Below, in pieces: positions 8,793 to 18,367 of a DNA stretch of 64,000 nt (position 1 is the first letter of the stretch; each line of letters starts with the position of its first letter). Origin of the DNA: Mycobacterium sp. DL99 (GTDB lineage: Bacteria; Actinomycetota; Actinomycetes; Mycobacteriales; Mycobacteriaceae); assembly GCF_004762045.1 (NCBI RefSeq), contig NZ_SJOM01000007.1, positions 1,814,916 to 1,878,915 of the forward strand, read 5' to 3'. The notes below the pieces were generated by a model that was not told where the DNA came from, did not search any database, and saw nothing but the letters and a program-made list of their open reading frames with translations. A program made the translations under genes and the position numbers.

Positions 8793-10283
8793 TCAGAATG
8801 GTGGGGGTGGTCCGTATTCTTCGGCGAGCCAGGCTTGGTATTGGCGTTCGATGTCGAGGTCGTTGTTGAGTTCGGCGCGTAGCCGTCGTTCGGCGTTGAT
8901 CCGGTCTCGGCGGTCTTGTTCGCGGGTTTGGCGGCGGGTCGGCATCCTCGCGCCCCGGTTCGGGCTCGCGGCCGGGGGTTCGGGAAGGTTCAGCTCCCCA
9001 GTGGGTTGCGCGAGGGTCGGGAACATGCCGGCGCCGTGGGGTTCAGTGGTGTAGGTGTGCCCGGTGGGCCCGGTGAATTCGACGGTGCCATCGGGCAATT
9101 GACGGTCCGACCACCCGGCGCAGAAGGTCTTGACCAAGTGGTGGGCGCGGCAGTAGAGCTTGGCGTTCGACGGGTGGGTGGGGCCCAGCGGGTAGGGCAT
9201 CGTGTGGTCGATGTCGCAGCGCTCGACCGGGGCGTCACAGCCCGGGAACCGGCACGTCAGATCGCGCCAGCGGATGAACTCCGAGAGGCCCACCGATGGG
9301 CGATAGCCAGGCTCAGACCCATCAGACGCATCACCCGGCTCGCTGGGTTGGTCCGGCCCGGCCGGCACGTGCAGCGGCTTGATCTTCGCCGTGGCCGCAA
9401 GGTCACGCACCGACTCGGCGGGCAGGATCCCATGCCCCGGTAGATATCCCGGATCATCCGAGCTGCCATCGACGGTAGCCCGATCGGCCAGCACATGAAC
9501 CACCGCCGCATCGGCCGCCGCCCGCTTCTGCGCCGCGGGGCACTCGTCACGACCACACCGGCACGGCAGTTGGGAATCCAACCGGGCCAACGGCCCCACC
9601 GCATCCGCGCGACGCTGCTCACGGGTACGCGGATCGTGCTCACACACCGTCGCCGCCAGGGCGTTGAGGCGTTGATCGAATGCTGTCCCGTCGGCGGCAT
9701 CCAGGTTGGCCCACACCGTCGCCTTGCCCGGGCTGCCCGCCTCGATCTGCACGAACCGCTCCTCGGCCACATCCGGGGGCACCCGCACCCCATTCGGATC
9801 CAGCTTGGCGATCCACTGATCCACCCGATCCCGCAACTGCCGCTGCGAAAACCGCATCCACCGATGCGCCCGCGCCGCCAACTCCGCATCCAACCCCGCC
9901 CACACTGCCGGATCCACGATGCCAGTGCGGGCAATGATCGTGCACACCACCCGATAATCGATATCCCCAACCGCGAACCGCGCCGCCACCTGGGGCAGCT
10001 TGTCCCGCAACACCCGGGCATGGTGAACCTGGGTCCCGGCCCGACCCCGACTGATCCGCAACGCCGCCGACACCTCCGCGGCCACTTCTTCGAACGGATC
10101 AGTCCGCCACAAAATGCTTTCGACCAACTCCTGTTCCCGCAGGCTGTCCAACGCCCCGATCGCCGCCAACCGGCCCGCGATCGCCACCGACTCCGCCCGC
10201 GCCCCGGCACTGATCCTGTCGATCAGCTCCACATCCGACACGGTCTCGAACATACGTTCGAGCATGCCATGCGTGACCGACAT
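8793..10283 (-). CDS. DUF222 / HNH endonuclease protein (13E12 repeat family)
   Basis: A 496-residue protein with the N-terminal DUF222 helical region (residues about 15-230) and a C-terminal HNH nuclease with zinc ligands and active site: CRFPGCDAPVERCDIDHTMPYP ... CRAHH, at about residues 340-385. The C-terminal tail is basic and ends in a Glu/Tyr/Pro-rich segment. Families of these genes are scattered through mycobacterial genomes and behave like repetitive or mobile DNA. No terminal repeats were seen. Start ATG 10283 lacks a clear ribosome site; internal ATGs a few codons downstream are alternatives. Function unknown. Confidence 0.9.
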   Translation of the reverse strand: MSVTHGMLERMFETVSDVELIDRISAGARAESVAIAGRLAAIGALDSLREQELVESILWRTDPFEEVAAEVSAALRISRGRAGTQVHHARVLRDKLPQVAARFAVGDIDYRVVCTIIARTGIVDPAVWAGLDAELAARAHRWMRFSQRQLRDRVDQWIAKLDPNGVRVPPDVAEERFVQIEAGSPGKATVWANLDAADGTAFDQRLNALAATVCEHDPRTREQRRADAVGPLARLDSQLPCRCGRDECPAAQKRAAADAAVVHVLADRATVDGSSDDPGYLPGHGILPAESVRDLAATAKIKPLHVPAGPDQPSEPGDASDGSEPGYRPSVGLSEFIRWRDLTCRFPGCDAPVERCDIDHTMPYPLGPTHPSNAKLYCRAHHLVKTFCAGWSDRQLPDGTVEFTGPTGHTYTTEPHGAGMFPTLAQPTGELNLPEPPAASPNRGARMPTRRQTREQDRRDRINAERRLRAELNNDLDIERQYQAWLAEEYGPPPPF

Positions 10284-10384
10284 TGACTCTGTTTTCGGGT
10301 ACGAGTTCGGGTCCGGGTGAGGCTCGAACCTGGCCGTTCCTCGTCAACGCGCAGTGCGTCAATGACCCTGACCCACGAGAGAAT

Positions 10385-11137
10385 TCAGGATTGGCAGGTT
10401 GGGCACCAGTACGTCACCCGCTCGGTGCCGGCGTCGGTCTCGATCAAGGTCCCGCATCGGCGGCAGGGCTCACCGGCGCGGCCGTAGACCCACAATTGTC
10501 GGCCGGGCCGCGTGTCCCCGGTCGTTGTGCGATTCCATCGGGACCGGTTGAGCCACAGCATGTCCCGGGCGCGTTGCACGACGCGCAACGGGTCGGTCAG
10601 CGTGCTGACGGGTGAGGTCGGCAGCCGGCCGAAGACGAAACACAGTTCGTTGCAGTAGACGTTGCCGACGCCGGCCATCACCCGCTGATCGAGCAGGGCC
10701 TGCGCCAACGGACGGTCGGGGTCGGCGGTCAGATTGGCAGCCGCGGTCCGTGGCTCCCAGTCAGGGCCGAGCAGGTCCGGACCGAGGTGGGCCACCGCTG
10801 CCATATCGGCGTCGCGGTCGAGCACTTCGAGAACGCCGAGGTCGATCCCGGTGGCCCGACTGTCGGCGGTCTCCAGCACGATCCGGATCCGGTGGGCCGC
10901 ACCTTTGGACCACCCGATGCGCCAACTACCCTCCATCTTCAGATGGGAGTGGATGCTGGCCGGACCAACTCGGATGAACAAGTGCTTACCGCGGCTGAGC
11001 ACCTCGTCGACCACGTGCCCGGTGAGATCGACGGTGGCGTAGCGTGGAACGCGAATGTCGCATCGCGTCAAGGATTTTCCCGCCAGAGCGGTGCGCAGTG
11101 CCGTGGCGGTGTGGAAGACGGTATCTCCCTCTGGCAT
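10385..11137 (-). CDS. nei2: DNA glycosylase/AP lyase of the Fpg/Nei family (Nei2)
   Basis: A 250-residue base-excision repair enzyme that removes oxidised pyrimidines and nicks the DNA. The N-terminus MPEGDTVF carries the catalytic Pro2 and Glu3, the H2TH region is [17 protein letters not shown], and the C-terminal zinc finger is [13 protein letters not shown]...YWCPTC. The open frame extends upstream, but Pro2 must be the mature N-terminus, so the start is ATG 11137. Its place near lhr matches Rv3297 nei beside Rv3296 lhr. Confidence 0.93.
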   Translation of the reverse strand: MPEGDTVFHTATALRTALAGKSLTRCDIRVPRYATVDLTGHVVDEVLSRGKHLFIRVGPASIHSHLKMEGSWRIGWSKGAAHRIRIVLETADSRATGIDLGVLEVLDRDADMAAVAHLGPDLLGPDWEPRTAAANLTADPDRPLAQALLDQRVMAGVGNVYCNELCFVFGRLPTSPVSTLTDPLRVVQRARDMLWLNRSRWNRTTTGDTRPGRQLWVYGRAGEPCRRCGTLIETDAGTERVTYWCPTCQS

Positions 11138-11213
11138 GTTTTCATTGAACCAGTTGTCATGGAAGTTGACGGTCGCTCGATGGCATAATCGGCCGATGAT
11201 CAATTCTCGACCC

Positions 11214-11234
11214 GGCGGGAGGGGCGTTCCCGCC
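11214..11234 (+). promoter_or_regulatory. GC-rich hairpin just before the methyltransferase start
   Basis: Arms GGCGGGA and TCCCGCC with a 7-base loop end 5 bases before the GTG start. The hairpin would hide the only purine-rich ribosome site (GGGAGGGG). It could tune translation, or be chance in a GC-rich leader. Confidence 0.3.
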
Positions 11235-11239
11235 CTCCA

Positions 11240-11776
11240 GTGAGCGGCGCGGAGGCGCCGCACCCGGCGCCTCGCATTCGAACCCGTAAAGAGATCCACC
11301 GGCAGCGGCGCTCTGGCCGTCGCCAGTGCTGGAACCACATCATCGTCGCACCACTCTGGCCCAAGCACGGCGTGAATCTGGGCACGTTGCTCCGCACGTG
11401 CGACGCCGTGGGTGCATGTCTGGCCGTACCACGCCTGCCGTGGGCTTCCGAGGCTCTACGCAAGGGAAACACTCTGCGGCACAGGTCATGCGTCCACTGG
11501 ATCTACGGCGACGTCGTCGGCTGGCTGGAGAAGCAACGGGAGCGGTCGCACATCATCGGTGTCGAACTCGCCGACGAGGCGATCCGGCTGGCGGATCTGC
11601 CCGCGGCGCGCACGCGCACGGTGTTGGTTCTCGGCAACGAGGGCAGCGGTATGCCTGCCGAAGCAATGGAATTGCTCGACCTGGCGGTCGAGATTCCAAT
11701 GGTGGGCACCGGTCACAGTCTCAACGTCGCTGTTGCGGGATCGCTCGTGCTGTACAAGGTCGCCGGCCTCCTGTGA
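11240..11776 (+). CDS. SPOUT (TrmH/SpoU) RNA 2'-O-methyltransferase
   Basis: A 178-residue protein with the SPOUT knot motifs: [14 protein letters not shown] (motif 1), [12 protein letters not shown] (motif 2) and [21 protein letters not shown] (motif 3). It would methylate a ribose in tRNA or rRNA using S-adenosylmethionine. The N-terminus is short and basic. It is divergent from nei2. Start GTG 11240 is the only good in-frame start. Confidence 0.9.
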   Translation: MSGAEAPHPAPRIRTRKEIHRQRRSGRRQCWNHIIVAPLWPKHGVNLGTLLRTCDAVGACLAVPRLPWASEALRKGNTLRHRSCVHWIYGDVVGWLEKQRERSHIIGVELADEAIRLADLPAARTRTVLVLGNEGSGMPAEAMELLDLAVEIPMVGTGHSLNVAVAGSLVLYKVAGLL

Positions 11777-11782
11777 GGCGGT

Positions 11783-11850
11783 TCACCGCAGCCGCTGACC
11801 ACGCGGCGTGCGGGCGAACCCCGACGCCGCCTCAGCGTCAACAACCTCGT
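11783..11850 (-). pseudogene. Remnant resembling the 3' end of lhr
   Basis: On the minus strand this stretch reads ...SGFARTPRGQRLR-stop. The end of the intact lhr at 13061 reads AGFSRTPRGLRLR-stop. The last 12 codons match at 10 positions, and the DNA of the last 35 bases is about 80% identical. Upstream similarity fades within about 25 codons, so the left limit is approximate. It lies between the methyltransferase and the immunity-like gene, 1.28 kb from the real lhr end and in the same orientation. Confidence 0.6.
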
Positions 11851-11874
11851 ACGGGCCGGTCATGCCACCACGTA

Positions 11875-12507
11875 TCAGTCGTCGCCGATGACTGACCGCA
11901 GAAGCGCAATGTGTACATGAATCTGGAACAGGTGGGTGGCCTCCACAATTGCGGCGCCACCGATCAGCAGACCCGGCGCGAATCCGTACAGCTCATCGAA
12001 CCGCAGGGCGCCGAGATGCTGGTAGACCCGTTCGAACATAGGCGCTTCGTTGCGGTCGTAGAACTCGAACCGCTCCATCCCAGATGCGGTGAAGAATGCG
12101 TGCAGCGAGCGCTCGAATCCACCCGGCGTCAGATCTCTGGCCGGCGGTTTGAGGAACAGAACTCCACGTACCGGATCAACAATGAGCGATATGCCGTACC
12201 CGGGCGTGCAGAACCACACCTTCCCGAAAGCGCTTCGGATGAAAGGAATGTACTGCGCGTAGGTGCCCAGCCGCGGGTGCTGAACCTTATCGAGGAGGAC
12301 CTGTTCGGTGGTGACCCTCCATTCGGCCGGATCCACCAACCAGGCCGTCCCGTTGCCGAATCCGGAGAACCCGAACTCCTGCCAGTAGGAGATCAGGCAG
12401 TCCGGGACTAGCCCGGTGTAGGCGCGCACGTGCTCGTCAGTGCACGGGGGACCAGGGATCGAGAACGGAAGCTCTTCGAGGAAACACTCGAAGAATTCGT
12501 CGGGCAT
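11875..12507 (-). CDS. GAD-like/DUF1851 (Tdi1-type immunity) family protein
   Basis: A 210-residue protein. The pattern VPDCLISYWQEFGFSGFGNGTAWLVDPAEW, followed by the C-terminal YGFAPGLLIGGAAIVEATHLFQIHVHIALL, is that of GAD-like plus DUF1851 proteins, which include type VI secretion immunity proteins. Start ATG 12507 is fixed by a strong GGGAGGTGAC ribosome site; the upstream GTG at 12525 lies before it. No partner toxin gene is adjacent. It follows the small membrane protein on the same strand by 46 bases. Role as an orphan immunity protein is inference. Confidence 0.8.
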   Translation of the reverse strand: MPDEFFECFLEELPFSIPGPPCTDEHVRAYTGLVPDCLISYWQEFGFSGFGNGTAWLVDPAEWRVTTEQVLLDKVQHPRLGTYAQYIPFIRSAFGKVWFCTPGYGISLIVDPVRGVLFLKPPARDLTPGGFERSLHAFFTASGMERFEFYDRNEAPMFERVYQHLGALRFDELYGFAPGLLIGGAAIVEATHLFQIHVHIALLRSVIGDD

Positions 12508-12553
12508 GCCGTCACCTCCCGTCAAGTGCGTCTAGGCCTGCAGCCGGTCTCGG

Positions 12554-12964
12554 TTAGCCAGCGATGGGGCCCGCGAGCGATGCCATGCGCCACGCGGCCC
12601 CCAGGATGGCCCCCTGGGCGAGAATGCCGATCAGCGGCCACCAGAACCCAATTCGGTTGCGGGCCAGCTGAATGACGCCGACACAGAAGAACAGCCCGGC
12701 CGGCACCATCGTCGCGAGCGCCGTCCACATCGCGTAGTTGATCCACTTCTCATCGCCGCATTCCACGTAGGCGCAGTTGTCGATGCTCATCGGGAAAACC
12801 ATGAAGCTCGTCAGCGCGACGAAACCCAACCCGGCCTGGACTACGAACAGCAACACACAGACGGTGATGTCGGCGATCCGGACACCGCGGGGGAGTCGAC
12901 GCACCTCGTCGTGCGCAATGTCGTTACCGAGCGTTGGCTGAACCTGTTCGGCCGGCTCGTTCAT
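12554..12964 (-). CDS. Small membrane protein with three hydrophobic segments
   Basis: A 136-residue protein, not recognised as a named family. Hydrophobic segments lie at about 30-54 (TVCVLLFVVQAGLGFVALTSF), 72-94 (YAMWTALATMVPAGLFFCVGVI) and 103-125. A C-x4-C pair sits in the loop after the first one. Layout and the Cys pair resemble the membrane protein at 34410-34754. The start chosen is ATG 12964 (MNEPAEQVQPT); a longer frame upstream is basic and unlikely. It lies upstream of the immunity-like gene and is probably in one transcript with it. Confidence 0.7.
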   Translation of the reverse strand: MNEPAEQVQPTLGNDIAHDEVRRLPRGVRIADITVCVLLFVVQAGLGFVALTSFMVFPMSIDNCAYVECGDEKWINYAMWTALATMVPAGLFFCVGVIQLARNRIGFWWPLIGILAQGAILGAAWRMASLAGPIAG

Positions 12965-13060
12965 ACCGCTCAGTATCCCGGTGCCGATCAGACCTCTGCG
13001 GTCACGGCGCGCCCCCGATCGACCAGTCATTCTTACTGTGACTTGTAAGAACTCATCCGA

Positions 13061-16000
13061 TCATCGCAGCCGCAAACCGCGCGGGGTGCGGGAAAATCCG
13101 GCCCCGGTCAGCGCGTCCTGCACGGCGGCACGGTCCGCGTCGACGCCGGGATCGAGCACCGCGACCCCGTTGATCCGCTCCACCAATAACGACGGCATGC
13201 GCCCGGCGCTCACGAGTTCCGCCAGAGCCCCCGCCGCGGCCCGCTGCGTATCGGCGTCCGAGGTGAAGCTGAGCAGGGTCCGGCCGCCGCGCTCCAGGAA
13301 CCACACCAATTGCCCGTCGACCAGCGCGACCAGGGCTCCGGCTTTGCGGCCGGGCCGGTGCGTGTCGTCGCCGCCGCGTTCCGGCCAGGCCAGTGCCGCT
13401 CCGTAGGGATTAGCCGGATCCGTCGCCGCGAGAACGACGGCGTGGAACTCGGGCCGTTGAGGATCAACCCCGTCGAGGTAGGACCGCAACCGGTCGACTG
13501 TCGAGGCCGCCGCGAACTGTGCCCCGCCCAGCGACTCCACGAAGTAGCCCCGCTGGCAGCGGCCGGCGTCCTCGAACGCGCTCAGCACCTTGTAAAGGGT
13601 GGCGAACCCGCCCGGTACCCCTTCGGCCGCTGCCGCCCCTTTCGTCAGCACTCCGTGCCGGTTGAGCAGCAGCTCGGCCTGGAAGTGGGCTCGTACCGTC
13701 GAATCCGGTTCTGCACCAGGCAATGCCGACCACCGGCCGGACACCATCGGATCGGCCGCCCGGGTGTGCGGGCGCGCCACGCTGTAGCGGCTGAGCCGGG
13801 GCGGACGTTGGCGTTGCCGGTGCGCCGGCGTCCCGGACCGCCGAGGACCGCTCAGCATCGCGCGCACGGGCGCGAACGTGTCCCCGGTGACCCATCCGGC
13901 CCAGATCAGCTCCCACAGCGCGGTTTTCAGCTCAGGCTCGCCGGCAGTATCGGTGAGTTGCCGGAAGAAGTACGCCCCGCCGTGCCCCAGCGTCTCCATG
14001 ATCGCCCGGTGGGTATCGGTGAACTCGATCTCGGCGGGCACGGGCAGCGTCAACGGCGCGGTCTCGGCCAGATGGAAAGTCGCCCAGCCGTCACTGCCGC
14101 CGATCTGGCCGGCGCCCGACCACATCACTTCACCGGAGGCGAGCAGCTCGTCGAGCATGGCCGGTTGATAATCGCGGACCCGTTGTCCGAAGACGAGCGA
14201 CTCCACCGCCGATGCGGGAACGGGAACGCCGGCCAACTGCTCGATCACCGCGGCCAGCCCGTCGATACCCGCACTGTGGGTCGATCCGACGTGTTGCCAG
14301 GCAGGCAGGAAGCGACCGTAGGCCGCCGTGCTGACCGGTTCGACCTGAGCACGCAGCGCGGCCAGGGAGCGGCGGCGCAGGATCCTCAGTACTTCGGCGT
14401 CGCACCACTGATCGCCGGCGAGATCGTCGACGAATTCACCGCGCACCAGCCGGCCGTCGACAGCCATGCGACCCAACACATCCGCGGTCACCCGAAGACC
14501 CAACCCGAACCGGGCGGCCACCTCGGTGGTGGTGAACGGCCCGTGGGTGCGGGCGTAACGGCCGATCAGGTCTCCGAGCGGGTCGTCGACGGATTCGGTG
14601 AATGCCGCGGGCACCCCGACCGGCACCGGCGCGCCGACCCCGTCGCGCAACAGGCCGATGTCTTCGACCGCCGCCCACCAGGTCTGGCCGCCATAGGTCA
14701 CCGGCAGCGCACGCTTGGCGGCGTGCAGCCCGTCGAGCCAGCCGCCGATCGTGTCGGTGGTGGCGCGTGCGGCGATCTCGGCCTCGGTGAGCGGACCGAG
14801 CATCCGCAGCAGATCTGCCACCGCCTCGGCGTCGCGCGCCGCGCGCTCCTCGGTCAGGTGTTGCAGTTGCGCGGACGTCGACGCGACCACCGCCGGGTCC
14901 AGCAGTTCGCGCAACTCGACGCGCCCCAGCAATTCGGACAGCAGCACGGTGTCCAGTGCCAGCGCCGCGGCCCGTCGCTCGGCCAGTGGGCTGTCGCCCT
15001 CGTACATGAACGCGCCCACATAGCCGAACAGCAGCGATGCGGCGAACGGTGACGGGGTGGCGGTTTCTACCTCGACCACCCGCACCCGACGCTGCGCCAC
15101 CCGCCGCATCAGCTCGGTCAGGGCGGGCACGTCGTAGACGTCCTGCAGGCATTCCCGCACTGTTTCCAGCACGATCGGGAAGTCCGGGTACTTGCGGGCG
15201 ATGTCGAGCAGTTGTGCGGCGCGCTGCCGTTGATGCCACAGCGGGGAACGTTTGCCCGGGTGCCGGCGTGGCAGCAGCAGAGCACGGGCGGCGCACTCAC
15301 GGAACCGGGACGCGAACAACGCCGAGCCGCCCACCTCCGCGGTGACGATGGGCTCGACCTCGTCGGCGTCGAACACGAACAGGTCTGCGCCCGGAGGGTT
15401 TTCGCCGCTGTCGGGCAGTCGCACGATAATGCCGTCGTCGGAGGCGGTCGGCTTCTCGTCGATACCGTAGCGTTCCCGCAGCCGTCGGCCCACCGCGAGG
15501 GCGAGTGGTCCGTGGACCCGCAGCCCGTACGGGGAATGGAGGATCACCCGCCAGTCACCGAGCTCGTCCCGGAAGCGCTCCACCACGAAGGTGCTGTCGC
15601 TGGGGACCACACCGGTGGCCTCCCGCTGATCGTGCAGCAGCTGATACAGGTTGTCGGTGGCGAATCCGGCGAAACCCATTGCCTGGCAGCGCTCATCGAA
15701 CTCAGCGCGGCCCAGTGTGGCCAGTTCGCCGGTGAACGCCCCGACGGCCGCGCCCAGCTCGGCGGGCCGGCCCACGCTGTCGCCGCGCCAGAACGGCAAC
15801 CGGGCGGGCTGGCCCGGCGCCGGGATGACCAACACCCGATCGTGGGTGATCTCCGTGATCCGCCAACTGGTGGCGCCAAGGGAGATGACATCACCCGGGC
15901 GTGACTCGTAAACCATCTCCTCATCGAGTTCGCCTACCCGGGACGGTTTTTCGGAATCGGTGGCCAGGTAGACGGTGAACAGTCCGCGGTCGGGGATGGC

Positions 16001-17578
16001 CCCGCCGGAGGTGACGGCCAGGCGCTGCGCGCCCGGGCGGGCGGTGAGCGTTCCGTGGTCGCGGTCGTACACGAGCCGCGGCCGCAGCTCGGCGAACTCG
16101 GTGGACGGATACTTCCCGGACAGCAGGTCGAGGGTGGCCTCGAAGGCGCTGCGCGGCAACGTGGCAAACGGTGCGCTGCGCCGGACCGCGTCGAACCAGG
16201 CGTCGGCATCCACCGGCTCCAGGGCGGCGACGGCCACCGTGTGCTGGGCCAGCACGTCGAGCGGATTGGCCGGGACATGCATCGTCTCGATGTCACCGGA
16301 GCGCATGCGCTGCACCGTCACCGCACAGCCGATCAGATCGGTCCGGTGCTTGGGGAGCAGCACGCCCTGAGAGATCTCGCCGACCTGATGCCCGGCACGC
16401 CCGATGCGTTGCAGCCCACTGGCCACCGACGGCGGTGATTCGACCTGGATCACCAGATCGACGGCACCCATGTCGATGCCCAACTCCAGGCTGGAGGTGG
16501 CGACCACGGCGCGCAGCCGACCGCTTTTGAGATCGTCCTCGACCTGGGCCCGCTGCTCCTTGCTGACCGAACCGTGGTGCGCCCGGGCCAGCAGTGGCGG
16601 CGCGCCGTTCGCCTGGCCGCTGGCCATGAGCTGAGCCGGGGCGCCGCCCCCGACCTGCGGGTTACGGTCCAGCGAGAGCTCGATTCCGGCACGTTCGGCA
16701 TGAATCTCGTTGAGCCGTGAGGTCAGCCGCTCGGCCAGCCGGCGGGAATTGGCGAACACGATCGAGGACTGGTGCGCCTCGATCAGGTCCACGATGCGCT
16801 CCTCTACATCGGGCCAGATGCTGTTGTTGTCGAGGTTGGCCATGTCCGGAACCGGAACCTGGACCGAGAGGTCGAAGGTCTTCGCGGCAGGCGGGGCCAC
16901 GATGGTGGTGGGCGCCTGCCCGGACAGGAACCGGGCCACCTCCTCGGGCGGCCGCACGGTCGCCGACAATCCGATCCGCTGGGCCGGCTTGTCGAGAAGC
17001 TGATCCAGCCGTTCCAGTGAGAGTGCCAGGTGCGCACCGCGTTTGGTGGCGGCGACGGCGTGAACCTCGTCGACGATCACGGTCCGCACCGATGCCAGCG
17101 TCTCGCGCGCCGCCGAGGTCAGCATCAGGAACAGTGACTCCGGGGTGGTGATCAGGATGTCTGGCGGCTTGCTCAGCATCGCGCGGCGTTGACTGGGCGT
17201 GGTGTCCCCGGAACGGACCCCGACGCTGATCGACGGGGCGGGCACTCCGTGGCGCTCGGCGACCCGCGTGATCCCGGTCAGCGGGGTGCGCAGGTTCCGC
17301 TCGACGTCGACGGCCAACGCCTTGAGCGGCGACACGTACAGCACCGTCGTGCCCGACCGCGGGTCGGCGTGGGTCCGGGCCAACTCGTCGATGGCCCACA
17401 GGAACGCGGCGAGGGTCTTGCCCGAGCCGGTGGGGGCGATGACCAGGGTGTTGTGGCCCTCGGCGATGGCGGACCACGCCTGTGCCTGAGCGGCCGTCGG
17501 CGCCGGGAAGGCAGCCGTGAACCACTCCCGGGTCAGTGCACTGAACCGGGCCAGCGGATCGACCGGCGTGGTGGCCAC
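13061..17578 (-). CDS. lhr: ATP-dependent DNA helicase Lhr
   Basis: A full-length 1505-residue Lhr, the superfamily 2 helicase of mycobacteria that unwinds 3'-tailed DNA and RNA:DNA hybrids and is induced by DNA damage. Walker A APTGSGKT is at residues 48-55, the Walker B box DEVH at 170-173, and motif VI QRIGRAGH is near residue 390. The large C-terminal half forms the winged-helix and Lhr-CTD region. It ends with GFSRTPRGLRLR, a sequence duplicated in degenerate form at 11783. Placement beside nei2 supports a role in DNA repair. Confidence 0.96.
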   Translation of the reverse strand: MATTPVDPLARFSALTREWFTAAFPAPTAAQAQAWSAIAEGHNTLVIAPTGSGKTLAAFLWAIDELARTHADPRSGTTVLYVSPLKALAVDVERNLRTPLTGITRVAERHGVPAPSISVGVRSGDTTPSQRRAMLSKPPDILITTPESLFLMLTSAARETLASVRTVIVDEVHAVAATKRGAHLALSLERLDQLLDKPAQRIGLSATVRPPEEVARFLSGQAPTTIVAPPAAKTFDLSVQVPVPDMANLDNNSIWPDVEERIVDLIEAHQSSIVFANSRRLAERLTSRLNEIHAERAGIELSLDRNPQVGGGAPAQLMASGQANGAPPLLARAHHGSVSKEQRAQVEDDLKSGRLRAVVATSSLELGIDMGAVDLVIQVESPPSVASGLQRIGRAGHQVGEISQGVLLPKHRTDLIGCAVTVQRMRSGDIETMHVPANPLDVLAQHTVAVAALEPVDADAWFDAVRRSAPFATLPRSAFEATLDLLSGKYPSTEFAELRPRLVYDRDHGTLTARPGAQRLAVTSGGAIPDRGLFTVYLATDSEKPSRVGELDEEMVYESRPGDVISLGATSWRITEITHDRVLVIPAPGQPARLPFWRGDSVGRPAELGAAVGAFTGELATLGRAEFDERCQAMGFAGFATDNLYQLLHDQREATGVVPSDSTFVVERFRDELGDWRVILHSPYGLRVHGPLALAVGRRLRERYGIDEKPTASDDGIIVRLPDSGENPPGADLFVFDADEVEPIVTAEVGGSALFASRFRECAARALLLPRRHPGKRSPLWHQRQRAAQLLDIARKYPDFPIVLETVRECLQDVYDVPALTELMRRVAQRRVRVVEVETATPSPFAASLLFGYVGAFMYEGDSPLAERRAAALALDTVLLSELLGRVELRELLDPAVVASTSAQLQHLTEERAARDAEAVADLLRMLGPLTEAEIAARATTDTIGGWLDGLHAAKRALPVTYGGQTWWAAVEDIGLLRDGVGAPVPVGVPAAFTESVDDPLGDLIGRYARTHGPFTTTEVAARFGLGLRVTADVLGRMAVDGRLVRGEFVDDLAGDQWCDAEVLRILRRRSLAALRAQVEPVSTAAYGRFLPAWQHVGSTHSAGIDGLAAVIEQLAGVPVPASAVESLVFGQRVRDYQPAMLDELLASGEVMWSGAGQIGGSDGWATFHLAETAPLTLPVPAEIEFTDTHRAIMETLGHGGAYFFRQLTDTAGEPELKTALWELIWAGWVTGDTFAPVRAMLSGPRRSGTPAHRQRQRPPRLSRYSVARPHTRAADPMVSGRWSALPGAEPDSTVRAHFQAELLLNRHGVLTKGAAAAEGVPGGFATLYKVLSAFEDAGRCQRGYFVESLGGAQFAAASTVDRLRSYLDGVDPQRPEFHAVVLAATDPANPYGAALAWPERGGDDTHRPGRKAGALVALVDGQLVWFLERGGRTLLSFTSDADTQRAAAGALAELVSAGRMPSLLVERINGVAVLDPGVDADRAAVQDALTGAGFSRTPRGLRLR

Positions 17579-17614
17579 CTAGCCATACTGCCGCGCGGCA
17601 CCGACAAGTGGGCG

Positions 17615-18268
17615 TCAGCGGTGTTCAGGGGCGGCAGCGCAGAGCAGTTCGGCGGGCAGTCCGGGCACTCGGCCGATGGCATCGAGCAGGGCGTGCGCAC
17701 AACTGTCGGCGACGAAGCCCGCATCGATCGACGGATCCTTGAGCCGTTGCCGGCACATCTCGAAGGTCAGTGCCAGCCAGCCGTACACGGTGGCCCGCAG
17801 GTCGCGCTCGACCTTGGCGTCCAGCGGTTCGGACACCGCGTCGCCGATCCGGCCCATGATCCGGTCGGCCTGCCGGTCGTTGTCGACGTCGTCGACGCCG
17901 CGCAGCACGGGGTCGGTGCGGCCCAGGCCCATGTACGCCGCCCACGCACCGTGCGGATGCTCCTCGTCATAGCGCAGGTAGGCAAGCACGCCGGCGCGCA
18001 GCTGGCCGAACAGGCTCTGGCCAGGCTCGGGAGGGGTACTGGTGGCCTCGAACAGGCGCTCGCCCTCGGCCTGCACCACGGCGGCGAAGAAGGCCCGCTT
18101 GTCGGGGAAGTAGTGGTACATCAGGGCCCGGGACACCCCGGCGCGTTCGGCGATCTCGTCGATGCGGACCTCGTCGTACGGTCGTTGGCCGAACACTTCG
18201 GCTCCCAGCGCCAGCAGCTCGTTGCGTCTGTCGGCGGGGGACAGCCGGCGTCTCGACTCGGCACCCAC
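17615..18268 (-). CDS. TetR-family regulator (Rv3295-like)
   Basis: A 217-residue TetR protein. The HTH is near residues 10-56 (ADRRNELLALGAEVFGQRPYDEVRIDEIAERAGVSRALMYHYFPDK). It has a GTG start at 18268, lies 36 bases upstream of lhr on the same strand, and is divergent from the P450 gene. The position next to lhr matches Rv3295. It may control the P450. I could not find a strong palindrome in the 99-base divergent region beyond CTTG-N12-CAAG at 18331-18350. Confidence 0.9.
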   Translation of the reverse strand: MGAESRRRLSPADRRNELLALGAEVFGQRPYDEVRIDEIAERAGVSRALMYHYFPDKRAFFAAVVQAEGERLFEATSTPPEPGQSLFGQLRAGVLAYLRYDEEHPHGAWAAYMGLGRTDPVLRGVDDVDNDRQADRIMGRIGDAVSEPLDAKVERDLRATVYGWLALTFEMCRQRLKDPSIDAGFVADSCAHALLDAIGRVPGLPAELLCAAAPEHR

Positions 18269-18331
18269 GTCTGCAGCTTAACTTGCAGGGCCGCTCATCC
18301 CCGGCGAAGCGACTTCCTCGCGCCTCCTTAC

Positions 18332-18360
18332 TTGACACATGTACAACAAGGGCGGAATCC
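18332..18360 (+). promoter_or_regulatory. Probable P450 promoter (TTGACA, 17-base spacer, GAATCC)
   Basis: A consensus -35 hexamer TTGACA at 18332-18337 and a weak -10 at 18355-18360 would start transcription at or next to the ATG at 18368, giving a leaderless mRNA. There is no ribosome site before that ATG, which fits. Confidence 0.4.
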
Positions 18361-18367
18361 TGGTGGC

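Noticed and set aside
8793..10283. HNH gene as an intron or intein homing element
   Set aside because: DUF222-HNH proteins are free-standing 13E12-family genes, and neither flanking gene is interrupted.
13310..15052. 580-residue open frame antisense to lhr
   Set aside because: Same GC effect; Arg/Gly/Pro-rich, no domains, and lhr is full length on the other strand.
17189..18367. N-terminal extension of the P450 frame
   Set aside because: It runs antisense through lhr and the TetR gene; the P450 begins at ATG 18368 with a promoter just upstream.
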